Assembly: GCF_024448165.1 (NCBI RefSeq)
Contig: NZ_JAMOLN010000006.1
Coordinates: forward strand, 1-64,000
Direction: 5' to 3'
Length of the DNA: 64,000 nt
Origin: Streptomyces longispororuber
Lineage (GTDB): Bacteria > Actinomycetota > Actinomycetes > Streptomycetales > Streptomycetaceae
Part shown: in pieces, positions 34,147 through 42,150 of the stretch
How positions within the stretch are numbered: position 1 is the stretch's first letter
Layout: each line of letters opens with the position of its first letter
Notes under the pieces: model-generated
What the model saw: the letters and a program-made list of their open reading frames with translations, nothing else
Database searches by the model: none
What the model was told of the DNA's origin: nothing
Made by a program: the position numbers and the translations under genes

Positions 34147-35589
34147 TCAGCGACGGGTGAGGTGCAGCCGCAGTCCGCGCGGCATCAGCGTCAGCCGCTC
34201 GGCGATCCGCAGCTGGTAGCCGGGCTCGGCGGACAGGTCGTAGCGGCGGAGCAGCAGGCCGAGCACCAAGGTGGCCTCGTGCAGGGCGAACTGGCGGCCG
34301 ATGCAGGCGCGGGCGCCCGTGCCCCACGGCTTGAAGACGTGTCCTGGGCGGGCCCGCACGGCTTGCGGCGTGAACCGTTCCGGGTCGAACGCCTCGGGGT
34401 CGTCGCCCCACGCCGCGGGATCGCGGTGCAGCATCGTGGTCAGGACGAGCGTCCACGCCCCGCGCCGCATCGGGTGCACCCCGCCCAGCGTGGTGTCGGC
34501 GACGGCCTCGCGGGCGAACGCGGGCGCCGTCGGCCACAGCCTCAGCGACTCGTCCAGCACCCGCCGCAGATAGCGCAGTTTGGCGACCTGCTCGTAGGCG
34601 GGCACGGGCGCGTCGCCCCAGACCCGGTCGACCTCCTCCTGGGCCTTCGCCAGGACGTCCCGGTGCTGCGCGAGGTAGTGCAGGGCGAAGGAGAGCGCGC
34701 CCGAGGTCGTCTCGTGGCCCGCCACCAGGAAGGTGATCACCTGGCGGCGGATGTTCTCCGGCGCGAGCCGCTCACCGGTCTCCGGGTGGGCCACCTCCAG
34801 CATCCGGTCGAGCAGGTCGCCGGGGCCGTCGCCCGCGGCGCGCCGGGCGGCGATCACCTCGTCGACGGTGCGGTTCAGATAGGCGCGGTCGGCCGCGTTC
34901 CGCTTCTCCGCGCCCCGCAGCAGGCCCGACAGCAGCGGCGGCACGACGTTCCGGCGCTGCGCGAACGACAGCGCGCCCACCATCGCCGTCACGAAGGGGT
35001 GCAGCTGCTCGCGCTCGAACGACTGGAAGTCGTGCCCGAACCCGGTCCGCGCGATCGTCTCCAGGGTCAGCTTCGTCATGTCGCCCGGCACGTCCACCGC
35101 CCGCCCGGCCGCCTCGCCGGCGTCCCACGCGGACATCAGCTGTCCGGCCACGTCGAGCATCAGCGGGTGGTAGCCCTCCATCGCCTCGCGGCTGAAACCG
35201 GGAGCCAGGATGTCGTGCGCCAGCTGCCAGTTGGGCTCGTGGTTGTACGCGGTGAACAGGCCGTCGCCCGCCACGGGCCGCAGGTTGGCCACCCCGAGCC
35301 CGACGTGCTTGGCGAACCGCGACTCGTCGGCGAGCTCCGCGGCGAGGTCCGCGCCCCAGACGAAGACGATCTCCTTGCCGAACCCCTTGCGGCGGAAGAT
35401 CGGCCCGAGCTCGGCGGCGATCCGCATCGAGTCCTGCACCGGTGTGCGGACGTTGGTGCCGACGACGTCGCCGATCAGCGGCACCCGGCGCGGCGGGTGC
35501 GGGATCCGGTCCAGGCGCGGCCAGCCCTGCTCGGCACTGCGAAAGCCCCGCGGCAGGGCACTGCCCGCCGTCTCCGTCACCTGCGCCAT
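34147..35589 (-). CDS. CYP102-like cytochrome P450, heme domain only
   Basis: 480 residues from ATG 35589 (GGGAG 9 bases upstream). Strong resemblance to the P450BM3 heme domain: 'DESRFAKHVG', 'GDGLFTAYNHEPNW', 'PGFSREAMEGYHPLML', I-helix 'AGHETTS', 'DESLRLWPTAP', heme loop 'FKPWGTGARACIGRQFALHEAT' (shortened). The reductase half of BM3 is absent; the protein stops after the heme domain, so a separate reductase is required. Expected reaction: hydroxylation or epoxidation of fatty acids or similar lipophiles. It diverges from a TetR gene across an inverted repeat and precedes the asymmetric ABC exporter. Confidence 0.9.
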   Translation of the reverse strand: MAQVTETAGSALPRGFRSAEQGWPRLDRIPHPPRRVPLIGDVVGTNVRTPVQDSMRIAAELGPIFRRKGFGKEIVFVWGADLAAELADESRFAKHVGLGVANLRPVAGDGLFTAYNHEPNWQLAHDILAPGFSREAMEGYHPLMLDVAGQLMSAWDAGEAAGRAVDVPGDMTKLTLETIARTGFGHDFQSFEREQLHPFVTAMVGALSFAQRRNVVPPLLSGLLRGAEKRNAADRAYLNRTVDEVIAARRAAGDGPGDLLDRMLEVAHPETGERLAPENIRRQVITFLVAGHETTSGALSFALHYLAQHRDVLAKAQEEVDRVWGDAPVPAYEQVAKLRYLRRVLDESLRLWPTAPAFAREAVADTTLGGVHPMRRGAWTLVLTTMLHRDPAAWGDDPEAFDPERFTPQAVRARPGHVFKPWGTGARACIGRQFALHEATLVLGLLLRRYDLSAEPGYQLRIAERLTLMPRGLRLHLTRR

Positions 35590-35644
35590 CGTGCCCATCT
35601 CCCTTGCGCCACCGGCTCGTTCGGCCCGCCGGAACACCTTGTTG

Positions 35645-35696
35645 GACGTGGATTCAATAATGCGCCACAGTCTGGGCCTGTTGTTGAACTCACGTC
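35645..35696. promoter_or_regulatory. Long inverted repeat between the CYP102-like P450 and TetR genes
   Basis: Arms 35645-35660 (GACGTGGATTCAATAA) and 35681-35696 (TTGTTGAACTCACGTC) are inverted copies matching at 13 of 16 positions, symmetric about 35670. The region is the only A+T-rich part of the 140-bp divergent spacer. Two operator half-regions, one per divergent promoter, would let the TetR regulator control both genes. Confidence 0.65.
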
Positions 35697-35729
35697 AAGT
35701 AAGCGGGGGAACCCCAGTAAGGTGCGGCC

Positions 35730-36356
35730 ATGGATGCGGAGCGCGGGGGAGTGCGGGCGGCGGGGGAACGGACCCGGCGCAGGCTGAGTACGCAGGAGCG
35801 GCGGGAACAGCTCCTGTCCGTGGGCGCCCGGCTGTTCGCCCAGGACCCGTACGACGACGTGTGGATCGAGCAGGTCGCCGAGATCGCGGGCGTCTCGCGC
35901 GGGCTGCTGTACCACTACTTCCCGACGAAGCGGGACTTCTTCGCCGCCGTCGTGCGCCGCGAGAGCGAGCGGATGCTCCGGCTGACCGCCGCGGTCCCCG
36001 GCATTCCGGTCCGCGACCAGCTCGGTACCGGGCTCGACACCTTCCTGGAGTACGTCGCCGCGCACGCGCACGGGTTCCGGGCCTTCCACCGCGCCGAGGC
36101 GGCGGGCGACCCGACCGTGCGCGCCGTGTACCGGGAGGGCCTCGCCGCGCACGAGGAGCAGATCATGGCCGCCCTCGCCGCCGACCCGCAGACCGTCGGC
36201 CGGCTCCCCGAGGGGCCCGCCCTCCGGCTGGCCGTGCGCGGCTGGCTGGCCTTCCTCGTCGCCGTCTGCCTGGACTGGCTGGACGAGCCGGAGCTCACGA
36301 GGGAGCAGGTGCGGGACCTGTGCGCCCGGGCGCTGCTGGGGGCGATCGCCTCCTGA
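35730..36356 (+). CDS. TetR-family regulator, probable controller of the P450-ABC operon
   Basis: 208 residues. HTH at about 22-68: 'REQLLSVGARLFAQDPYDDV' and 'IAGVSRGLLYHYFPTKRDFF'. The C-terminal half ('VRDQLGTGLDTFLEYVAAHA') resembles TetR_C domains of lipid-responsive regulators. Its position opposite a BM3-like P450 recalls Bm3R1, the TetR repressor of P450BM3 in Bacillus. Ligand unknown, perhaps a fatty acid or the exporter's substrate. Confidence 0.88.
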   Translation: MDAERGGVRAAGERTRRRLSTQERREQLLSVGARLFAQDPYDDVWIEQVAEIAGVSRGLLYHYFPTKRDFFAAVVRRESERMLRLTAAVPGIPVRDQLGTGLDTFLEYVAAHAHGFRAFHRAEAAGDPTVRAVYREGLAAHEEQIMAALAADPQTVGRLPEGPALRLAVRGWLAFLVAVCLDWLDEPELTREQVRDLCARALLGAIAS

Positions 36357-36381
36357 GGCCGTCCGGCACTACGAGGTCGTA

Positions 36382-36403
36382 AGGAAAACTTGCAAGGCTT
36401 CCT
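36382..36403. promoter_or_regulatory. Probable MarR operator palindrome
   Basis: AGGAA-aac-TTGCAA-ggc-TTCCT is a 22-bp imperfect palindrome (16 of 22 positions symmetric, with a self-complementary TTGCAA core). It is centred about 33 bp upstream of the MarR ATG at 36426, where MarR repressors usually block their own promoter. Confidence 0.65.
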
Positions 36404-36425
36404 GTCGAACTCGTACGGTGGAGCC

Positions 36426-36881
36426 ATGCCAGGAACGCAGGGACACGCGGCCGCCGAGCCGCCCACCGAGCGGATCGCCGCCGATCTCGCCACCGTCGTC
36501 GGACGGCTCTCGCGGCGGCTGCGCACCGCGTCGCCGGACAGTCTGCTCACCCCGACCCAGCGCACGGTCCTCGCCCGCCTCGACACCGAGGGCCCGGCCA
36601 CCACGGCCGCCCTCGCCCGCTCCGAGTACGTCCGGCCGCAGTCCATGCGCCTCACGCTCGGCGCCCTGGAGGAGCAGGGCTTCGTGGCCCGCAGCCCCGA
36701 CCCGGCCGACGGCCGGCAGTCCGTCATGTCGATCACCGACAGCGGGCGCGCCACCCTCGCCTCGGTCCGGGCCGCCAAGCACGGCTGGCTCGCCCAGGCC
36801 CTCGCGTCGGAACTCGACGCGGACGAGCGCCGCACCGTCGCCGAAGCAGCCGCGCTCCTGGAACGGCTGGTGCAGAAGTGA
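36426..36881 (+). CDS. MarR-family repressor of an MFS pump
   Basis: 151 residues with the MarR winged helix: 'LTPTQRTVLARLDTEGPATT', 'LARSEYVRPQSMRLTLGALE', wing 'RSPDPADGRQSVMSITDSGR'. Its stop overlaps the GTG of the downstream MFS gene (GTGA), so the two are co-translated. A palindrome before its start suggests autoregulation, relieved by a drug or aromatic ligand. Confidence 0.92.
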   Translation: MPGTQGHAAAEPPTERIAADLATVVGRLSRRLRTASPDSLLTPTQRTVLARLDTEGPATTAALARSEYVRPQSMRLTLGALEEQGFVARSPDPADGRQSVMSITDSGRATLASVRAAKHGWLAQALASELDADERRTVAEAAALLERLVQK

Positions 36882-38284
36882 CCGGTGACGCGGGCGACAC
36901 GGCGACCCTGGTCGCGCAGTCGCCCGCGCGGACCGGATTCAGCGTCCGGCTCACCGCCCCGCTGCTGCTCGGCTCGCTCCTGAACCCGCTCAACACCACG
37001 ATGATCTCCACCGCCCTGGTGGCGATCGGGCACCACTTCGGGATCGGCGCCGCCGACACGGCCTGGCTGATATCCGTCCTCTACCTCGCGAGCGCCGTCG
37101 CCCAGCCCGTCCTCGGCAAACTCGCCGACGCGATCGGCCCCCGCCGCGTCTTCCTCGCCGGCCTCGTCGTGGTCTGCGCCTCCGGAGTCGTCGGCGCCCT
37201 CGCCCCCGCGTTCGGCTGGCTCGTCGTCTCGCGGCTGCTGCTCGGGATCGGCACCTCCGCCGCCTACCCGGCCGCCATGGCGGTGCTGCGCGACGAGGGC
37301 CACCGTGTGGGGCGCCGCCCGCCCCGGCCGGTCATGGCCCGTCTCTCCTTCGCGGCGCTCGGCAGCGCCGCCGTCGGCCCGACCCTCGGCGGACTGCTCG
37401 TCACGGTCGTCGGCTGGCGCGGCATCTTCGCCGTCAACGTGCCGGTCGCCGTCGTCGCGTTCGTCTGCGCCCTGGTCTGGATCCCCGCCGACCCGCCCCG
37501 CCGCACCGGAGCGGACCCCGCGCCGCGGCTCGCGCTCGACGTCCAGGGCATCAGCCTCTTCGCCACCGCCCTGACCGTCCTCGTGTTCTTCCTCCTGGAC
37601 CTGTCGCACCCCCTGTGGTGGCTGCTCGCCCCGTTCGGGGTGCTCGCGGCGGGACTGCTGTGGTGGCAGCTGCGCTGCGCGGCCCCGTTCATCGACGTGC
37701 GGATGCTCGCCGCGAACGGCCCGCTCGCCCGCACCTACCTCCGCCACGGCCTGAGCTATCTGCTCATCTACATCGTCATGTACGGCTTCACGCAGTGGCT
37801 GGAGGAGGGGCGCGGCTACTCCTCCGGGCACACCGGACTGCTGATGCTGCCGATGTCCGTGGCCGCCCTGGTCTGCTCGCTGCTCGGTGCCCGCACCCGG
37901 GGCATCCGCGCACCGCTCACCGTCGCCTGCGTGCTGCTCACCGCGGGCGCGGGGCTGCTCACCCTGGTGTCGGGAAGCACCCCGCTCGGCGTCCTCCTGC
38001 TGGCCGGCGCCTGCTTCGGCATCCCGCAGGGGCTGATCGGCACCAGCAACCAGGCCGCGGTCCAGGAGTACGCGCCCGCCGCCGACATCGGCGCCGCGGC
38101 CGGCCTCCAGCGCACCGCCCAGTACATCGGCGCGATCACCGCGTCCAGCCTGATCGCCCTCGCCTACGGGCAGCGGGCCGACGACGCGGGACTGCACCTG
38201 ATGGCGGGCGTCTCGGTCGTCCTCGGCGTCCTGCTCGTCGCCCTGACAGTGACGGACCGGGCCCTGCGCCGGTCCACGGCGTGA
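36878..38284 (+). CDS. MFS efflux transporter (DHA2-like)
   Basis: 468 residues from GTG 36878, about 14 transmembrane segments. Motif A-like 'GKLADAIGPRRVFLAG' follows segment 2; 'STALVAIGHHFG' and 'GTSNQAAVQEYAPAADIGAAAG' (shortened) are usual in EmrB/QacA-type pumps. Coupled to the MarR gene by a 4-bp overlap, so it is expected to be the pump that MarR represses. Substrate unknown. Ends 4 bp before the convergent SnoaL-like gene. Confidence 0.9.
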   Translation: MTGDAGDTATLVAQSPARTGFSVRLTAPLLLGSLLNPLNTTMISTALVAIGHHFGIGAADTAWLISVLYLASAVAQPVLGKLADAIGPRRVFLAGLVVVCASGVVGALAPAFGWLVVSRLLLGIGTSAAYPAAMAVLRDEGHRVGRRPPRPVMARLSFAALGSAAVGPTLGGLLVTVVGWRGIFAVNVPVAVVAFVCALVWIPADPPRRTGADPAPRLALDVQGISLFATALTVLVFFLLDLSHPLWWLLAPFGVLAAGLLWWQLRCAAPFIDVRMLAANGPLARTYLRHGLSYLLIYIVMYGFTQWLEEGRGYSSGHTGLLMLPMSVAALVCSLLGARTRGIRAPLTVACVLLTAGAGLLTLVSGSTPLGVLLLAGACFGIPQGLIGTSNQAAVQEYAPAADIGAAAGLQRTAQYIGAITASSLIALAYGQRADDAGLHLMAGVSVVLGVLLVALTVTDRALRRSTA

Positions 38285-38288
38285 CGCC

Positions 38289-38720
38289 TCAGCCCGCGCG
38301 GGGCGTCAGGAACAGCCCGCCCTCCGGCTCCCGGTGCCCGTCGGCGGTGTGCCAGTAGTCCCGCGTCTCCACGGCGAGCCCGGCGTCGTCGAACCGTACG
38401 AACACGCACCCGGCCAGCGTCGTCGGCCGGCCGTCCTCCTCGGCGAGCACCCGGAACTCGGCGACCGCGACCCCGCCGGGACCCACCACCGGTTCGCCGA
38501 ACCGCACGTCGACCGGCCGCTCGTCCACGAACGACCAGCGCAGGTACTCGCCCAGCGCCGCCCGGCCCCGGTGCGGTGCGCGGAACGGCATGGACCGGTG
38601 CACGCAGTCCTCCGCGTAGAGCGTGAGCAGCGCGTCCACGTCGTGCCCCGCCCACCCCGCCTCCCACGCGGCGACGAACCGCCGCGCGGCCCGCCCGGTG
38701 TCGTCGTGCCCCTGGTCCAT
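38289..38720 (-). CDS. SnoaL/NTF2-like protein
   Basis: 143 residues with the cone-shaped NTF2-like fold pattern: 'RRFVAAWEAGWAGHDVDALL' then 'LYAEDCVHRSMPFR', and late strands 'GCVFVRFDDAGLAVETRDYW' (shortened). Family members are polyketide cyclases, ketosteroid isomerase-like enzymes or ligand-binding proteins. The His/Asp cyclase pair of SnoaL cannot be confirmed. It lies 43 bp after the slipin gene on the same strand. Confidence 0.82.
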   Translation of the reverse strand: MDQGHDDTGRAARRFVAAWEAGWAGHDVDALLTLYAEDCVHRSMPFRAPHRGRAALGEYLRWSFVDERPVDVRFGEPVVGPGGVAVAEFRVLAEEDGRPTTLAGCVFVRFDDAGLAVETRDYWHTADGHREPEGGLFLTPRAG

Positions 38721-38763
38721 GGCCGTCTCCCGCCTGCCGGTTGCGGGTGACGCTACCCGACGG

Positions 38764-39540
38764 TCAGGCGGTGGGCGGCGGCTGCTGCGCCCGCTCCAGG
38801 AAGCGCAGCAGCTCCACGGGGAAGGGCAGTACCAGGGTCGAGTTCTTCTCTGCGGCGACCGCCACCACGGTCTGCAGCAGCCGCAGTTGCAGCGCGGCCG
38901 GCTGCTCCGACATCACCCCGGCCGCCTCGGCCAGTTTCTTCGAGGCCTGCAGCTCCGCGTCCGCGTTGATCACCCGCGCCCGCCGCTCCCGGTCCGCCTC
39001 CGCCTGCCGCGCCATCGACCGCTTCATCGACTCGGGCAGGGAGACGTCCTTGATCTCGACCCGGTCGATCTGCACGCCCCAGCCCACGGCCGGACTGTCG
39101 ATCATCAGCTCAAGCCCCTGGTTGAGCTTCTCCCGGTTGGACAGCAGGTCGTCGAGATCGCTCTTGCCGATGATGGAGCGCAGCGACGTCTGCGCCATCT
39201 GCGAGACCGCGAACCGGTAGTCCTCGACCTGGATCACCGCGTTAGCCGGATCCACGACCTTGAAGTAGACGACCGCGTCCACCCGCACCGTGACGTTGTC
39301 CCGCGTGATGCCCTCCTGCGCGGGCACCGGCATCGTCACGATCTGCATGTTCACCTTGCGCAGCCGGTCGACCCCCGGCACGACGAGCGTGAATCCCGGT
39401 TCGCGCACCCCGCCGGACAGCCGCCCCAGCCGGAGCACGACGCCCCGCTCGTACTGCTTCACGACGCGGGCCGCCGCCGCCACGTACACCAGGCAGGCGG
39501 AGACCACCCCCGCGCCCGCCAGCACCAGTTCCTGGACCAT
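38764..39540 (-). CDS. Slipin/SPFH-domain membrane protein
   Basis: 258 residues: one N-terminal membrane segment (residues 5-24), then the SPFH core 'KQYERGVVLRLGRL', 'PGFTLVVPGVDRLRKVNMQ', 'ITRDNVTVRVDAVVYFKVVD', 'IGKSDLDDLLSNREKLN', 'EIKDVSLPESMKRSMARQAE' (fragments shortened). It matches stomatin/slipin closely. These scaffold membrane microdomains and often pair with an NfeD protein, which is not seen here. It is downstream of the 2OG-oxygenase gene by about 100 bp. Confidence 0.92.
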   Translation of the reverse strand: MVQELVLAGAGVVSACLVYVAAAARVVKQYERGVVLRLGRLSGGVREPGFTLVVPGVDRLRKVNMQIVTMPVPAQEGITRDNVTVRVDAVVYFKVVDPANAVIQVEDYRFAVSQMAQTSLRSIIGKSDLDDLLSNREKLNQGLELMIDSPAVGWGVQIDRVEIKDVSLPESMKRSMARQAEADRERRARVINADAELQASKKLAEAAGVMSEQPAALQLRLLQTVVAVAAEKNSTLVLPFPVELLRFLERAQQPPPTA

Positions 39541-39638
39541 GGCGACCCCCAGATGTCCGAGTCATCCAGATATTCCACGATATGCCCGTCGGGAGGTCGC
39601 GGTCGAGGATCCCGGCCTCCCGCTGGTCCGGGTGCGGA

Positions 39639-40370
39639 TCACTCGGCGTCGTGGAAGACCAGCCCCAGCGTGTGGCGGCGTCCGGAGCGCACCGTGCTCA
39701 CACCGTGCCGCATCGGACCGTTCGCCCAGCCGCGCACCGAACGCACCGGACGGTCACGGGTGGTGAACACCAGCGCGTGCCCCTGGAGCAGCGTCGTCGA
39801 GAAACCCCGCGACTGGGCGCGCGCCCGCTGCTCGGTCATCAGGAACTCGCCGCCGCGGTAGTCGGTGCCCGGCTCGTCCAGACCGATCACGACCTGCAGC
39901 GGGAACACCAGCTCGCCGTACAGGTCCCGGTGCAGCGCGTTCCAGTCCCCGGCGCCGTAGCGCAGCAGGATCGGGGTCGGCCGGGTCTGCCCCGCCGCGC
40001 GGCAGCGCTCCAGCCACGCGTCGAGGGTGTCCGGCCACGGCGCGGGCCGGTTCAGGCGCCGCGCCCAGTCCCGCGCGATCGGCAGCAGCCGCGGATAGAA
40101 GGCCGCGCGCAGCTCGCGCACGAGGTCGGGCAGCGGATGGTCGAAGTAGCGGTACTGGCCCCGGCCGAACCGGTACCTGGCCATGTCGATCGTCGACCGG
40201 AACCGCGCCACGTCGTCGTAGAGCGCGCTGACGGACCGGCACTCGGCGGGCGTGAGCACCGGCCGCGGGGTCAGGGCGCTGCCGAACTCGTCGAGTTCGG
40301 CGGTGAGTTCGGCCCAGTCGACGGCGGCGATCCGCCGCAGTGCGGGGGTGGTGGTCGCGATGCTGGTCAT
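39639..40370 (-). CDS. 2OG-Fe(II) oxygenase, Ogt-linked
   Basis: 243 residues. The iron facial triad and 2-oxoglutarate site are visible: His147 and Asp149 in 'ALHRDLYGE', His222 in 'MRHGVSTV', and Arg231/232 in 'GRRHTLGLVFHD'. The double-stranded beta-helix type is that of prolyl-hydroxylase/AlkB-like enzymes annotated as '2OG-Fe(II) oxygenase'. It lies 75 bp downstream of the ogt gene in the same direction, a pairing that fits alkylation repair of nucleic acid or protein. Substrate not shown. Confidence 0.85.
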   Translation of the reverse strand: MTSIATTTPALRRIAAVDWAELTAELDEFGSALTPRPVLTPAECRSVSALYDDVARFRSTIDMARYRFGRGQYRYFDHPLPDLVRELRAAFYPRLLPIARDWARRLNRPAPWPDTLDAWLERCRAAGQTRPTPILLRYGAGDWNALHRDLYGELVFPLQVVIGLDEPGTDYRGGEFLMTEQRARAQSRGFSTTLLQGHALVFTTRDRPVRSVRGWANGPMRHGVSTVRSGRRHTLGLVFHDAE

Positions 40371-40445
40371 GGGTGCGGTCCTGTTCCTGTTCTGGATTCC
40401 GTACGCGAGGTGGCCCGGCCGTCGGCAGTCGGCTGCGTCTTCGGT

Positions 40446-41021
40446 TCAGGGCAGGGGGAGTGGTGGCTGCAGGGCGCCTTCGAGCACCAGCAGCTGTTCC
40501 TTGCGGGCGACTCCGGCCGCATAGCCCTTGAGGGTGCCGTCGGCGCCGATGACGCGGTGGCAGGGGCGCACGATCAGCAGCGGATTGCGGCCGATCGCCG
40601 CGCCGAGCTCGCGCACCTCGCCGCGGGGGACGCCGAGCCGCTCGGCCAGGGCGCCGTACGTGGTCGTCCTGCCGTACGGCACCGACTCCAGGGCGTCCCA
40701 CACCCGGCGCTCGAAGGCGTCGCCGCTCGGGGCAAAGGCCAGGTCGAAGACGGTGCGGCGGCCGTCGAAGTACTCCGCCAACTGCCGGGCGGCCGGGCCG
40801 AAGGCGTCCGGCGCGTGCCGCCAACCGGCGCGGACGCCGGCCCGCCCGCGCTGACCGGGCAGCGACAGCGACACGAGCGCCGTACCGCCGGGCACCCGCT
40901 CCGACTCCGTGCCGACCAGGAGCATGTCGCCCAGGGGGCCGGGGAGCGTGGCGTACAGCAGATCGGCGGGCGTGCCGGCGGCCGTGCGGGTGGTGTCTTC
41001 CGTGGTCCCGTTCCTGTTCAT
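40446..41021 (-). CDS. ogt: Methylated-DNA-[protein]-cysteine S-methyltransferase
   Basis: 191 residues. The suicidal active site is 'RPCHRVIGADG' with acceptor Cys154, preceded by the DNA-binding helix 'TTYGALAERLGVPRGEVREL' (shortened) with the Arg finger in 'AAIGRNP', and followed by 'GYAAGVARKEQLL'. Removes O6-methyl groups from guanine by irreversible transfer to Cys. The N-terminal about 65 residues are more divergent, and there is no Ada regulatory domain, so this is the Ogt type. Likely in one operon with the 2OG-Fe(II) oxygenase. Confidence 0.93.
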   Translation of the reverse strand: MNRNGTTEDTTRTAAGTPADLLYATLPGPLGDMLLVGTESERVPGGTALVSLSLPGQRGRAGVRAGWRHAPDAFGPAARQLAEYFDGRRTVFDLAFAPSGDAFERRVWDALESVPYGRTTTYGALAERLGVPRGEVRELGAAIGRNPLLIVRPCHRVIGADGTLKGYAAGVARKEQLLVLEGALQPPLPLP

Positions 41022-41125
41022 GACTCCAGATTGGTCGCGCGCGGCACCGGGTGCTGGCGGGATTCGGACGCGGTGTCCCGTGCGGTACTGTGACCGGGCC
41101 CAACAGCGCCACGAGGAACGAGGAG

Positions 41126-41197
41126 GTGAGTCCGATCACCGCTGTGTCAGGTCGGGAGCTCCCTTCTTCCGTCGCGCTTCCCGTCCGCTCGGTCTGA
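41126..41197 (+). CDS. Candidate leader peptide (23 codons) before the PrmC-like gene
   Basis: A GTG at 41126 follows GAGG (41113-41116) with 9 bases spacing and opens a 23-residue frame rich in Ser, Val and Pro. Its TGA (41195-41197) lies at the top of a strong hairpin at 41181-41206. The frame is too short for codon statistics, so coding is only suggested by the ribosome site and the stop-hairpin overlap. Confidence 0.35.
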   Translation: MSPITAVSGRELPSSVALPVRSV

Positions 41198-41206
41198 GCG
41201 GGACGG
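41181..41206 (+). promoter_or_regulatory. Hairpin in the 5' leader of the PrmC-like gene
   Basis: Arms CCGTCCGCTC (41181-41190) and GAGCGGGACGG (41196-41206) pair over 10 bp with one bulged G and a 5-base loop. It lies 53 bp before the ATG of the methyltransferase, and no U-tract follows, so it is more likely a translational or pausing element than a terminator. Confidence 0.45.
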
Positions 41207-41259
41207 CGGCCGTACGGCGACCGGGAGCCCCCCAGGTGTACCGAGAGGTCTCCCCGAAC

Positions 41260-42078
41260 ATGTCGCTTCCTTCGAGTCCGTCACTGCCGTCCGGCCCGTC
41301 CCCCCTGTTGTCGTTCGCCGAGGTCGTGGTGGCCCTGCGCGCCGCCGGCTGCGTGTTCGCCGAGGACGAGGCCCGCATCCTGCTGTCCACCGCCCGTGAC
41401 GCCGCCGAACTGGCCGCGTTCGTCGAGCGCCGCACCGCCGGACTGCCGCTGGAACACGTCGTCGGCTGGGCCGAGTTCTGCGAGCTGCGGATCGTGGTGG
41501 ACGACGGGGTGTTCGTGCCGCGCCGCCGCACCGAGTTCCTGGCCCGCAGGGCCGCGGCACTGACCCCGCCCGACGCGGTCGTCGTCGACCTGTGCTGCGG
41601 CACGGGCGCGGTCGCCGCCGTGCTCGCCGACCGCCGCCCCGCCGCCCTGCACGCCGCCGACCTCGACCCGGCCGCCGTGCGCTGCGCCCGCCGCAACGTC
41701 GAACAGCGCGGCGGCCGGGTCCACGAGGGCGATCTGTACGACCCGCTGCCGGCGGAGCTCAGGGGCCGGGTCGACATCCTGATCGCGAACGGCCCCTACG
41801 TCCCGACGGACGACGTGCCGCTGCTGCCGCCCGAGGCCCGCGACCACGAGCGGCGCATGGCGCTCGACGGCGGGGCCGACGGCCTCGACGTGCTGCGGCG
41901 GGTGGCGGCCGGGGCGCCCGACTGGCTCGCGCCGGGCGGTCACCTCTTCGTGGAGACCAGCGAACGCCAGGCGGCCGACGCGGAGGCGGCCGTCCGCGCC
42001 GCCGGTCTCGCCGCCCGGGTGATCGAGGACGACGACCTGTACGCGACCGTGGTCATCGGCACCCGCACCCACCGCTGA
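41260..42078 (+). CDS. PrmC/HemK-related protein-glutamine N5-methyltransferase, unknown substrate
   Basis: 272 residues. SAM motif I 'VVDLCCGTGAVAAVLA' and the catalytic NPPY-type motif, here 'IANGPYVPTDD', with Gly in place of the first Pro. The N-terminal helical domain of PrmC is present ('EARILLSTARDAAELAAFVE' shortened; 'GLPLEHVVGWAEF'). This variant family (the PrmC-related group called TIGR03704, from memory) is distinct from true PrmC, which acts on release factors. The GTG at 41236 is an alternative start. Confidence 0.85.
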   Translation: MSLPSSPSLPSGPSPLLSFAEVVVALRAAGCVFAEDEARILLSTARDAAELAAFVERRTAGLPLEHVVGWAEFCELRIVVDDGVFVPRRRTEFLARRAAALTPPDAVVVDLCCGTGAVAAVLADRRPAALHAADLDPAAVRCARRNVEQRGGRVHEGDLYDPLPAELRGRVDILIANGPYVPTDDVPLLPPEARDHERRMALDGGADGLDVLRRVAAGAPDWLAPGGHLFVETSERQAADAEAAVRAAGLAARVIEDDDLYATVVIGTRTHR

Positions 42079-42150
42079 CGTCGGGGTTTGGGGCCCCGCG
42101 CGGCCGGTACCCGGCTCGGACCCGGCACCGCTTCGGAGAGGGGCTCCGCC

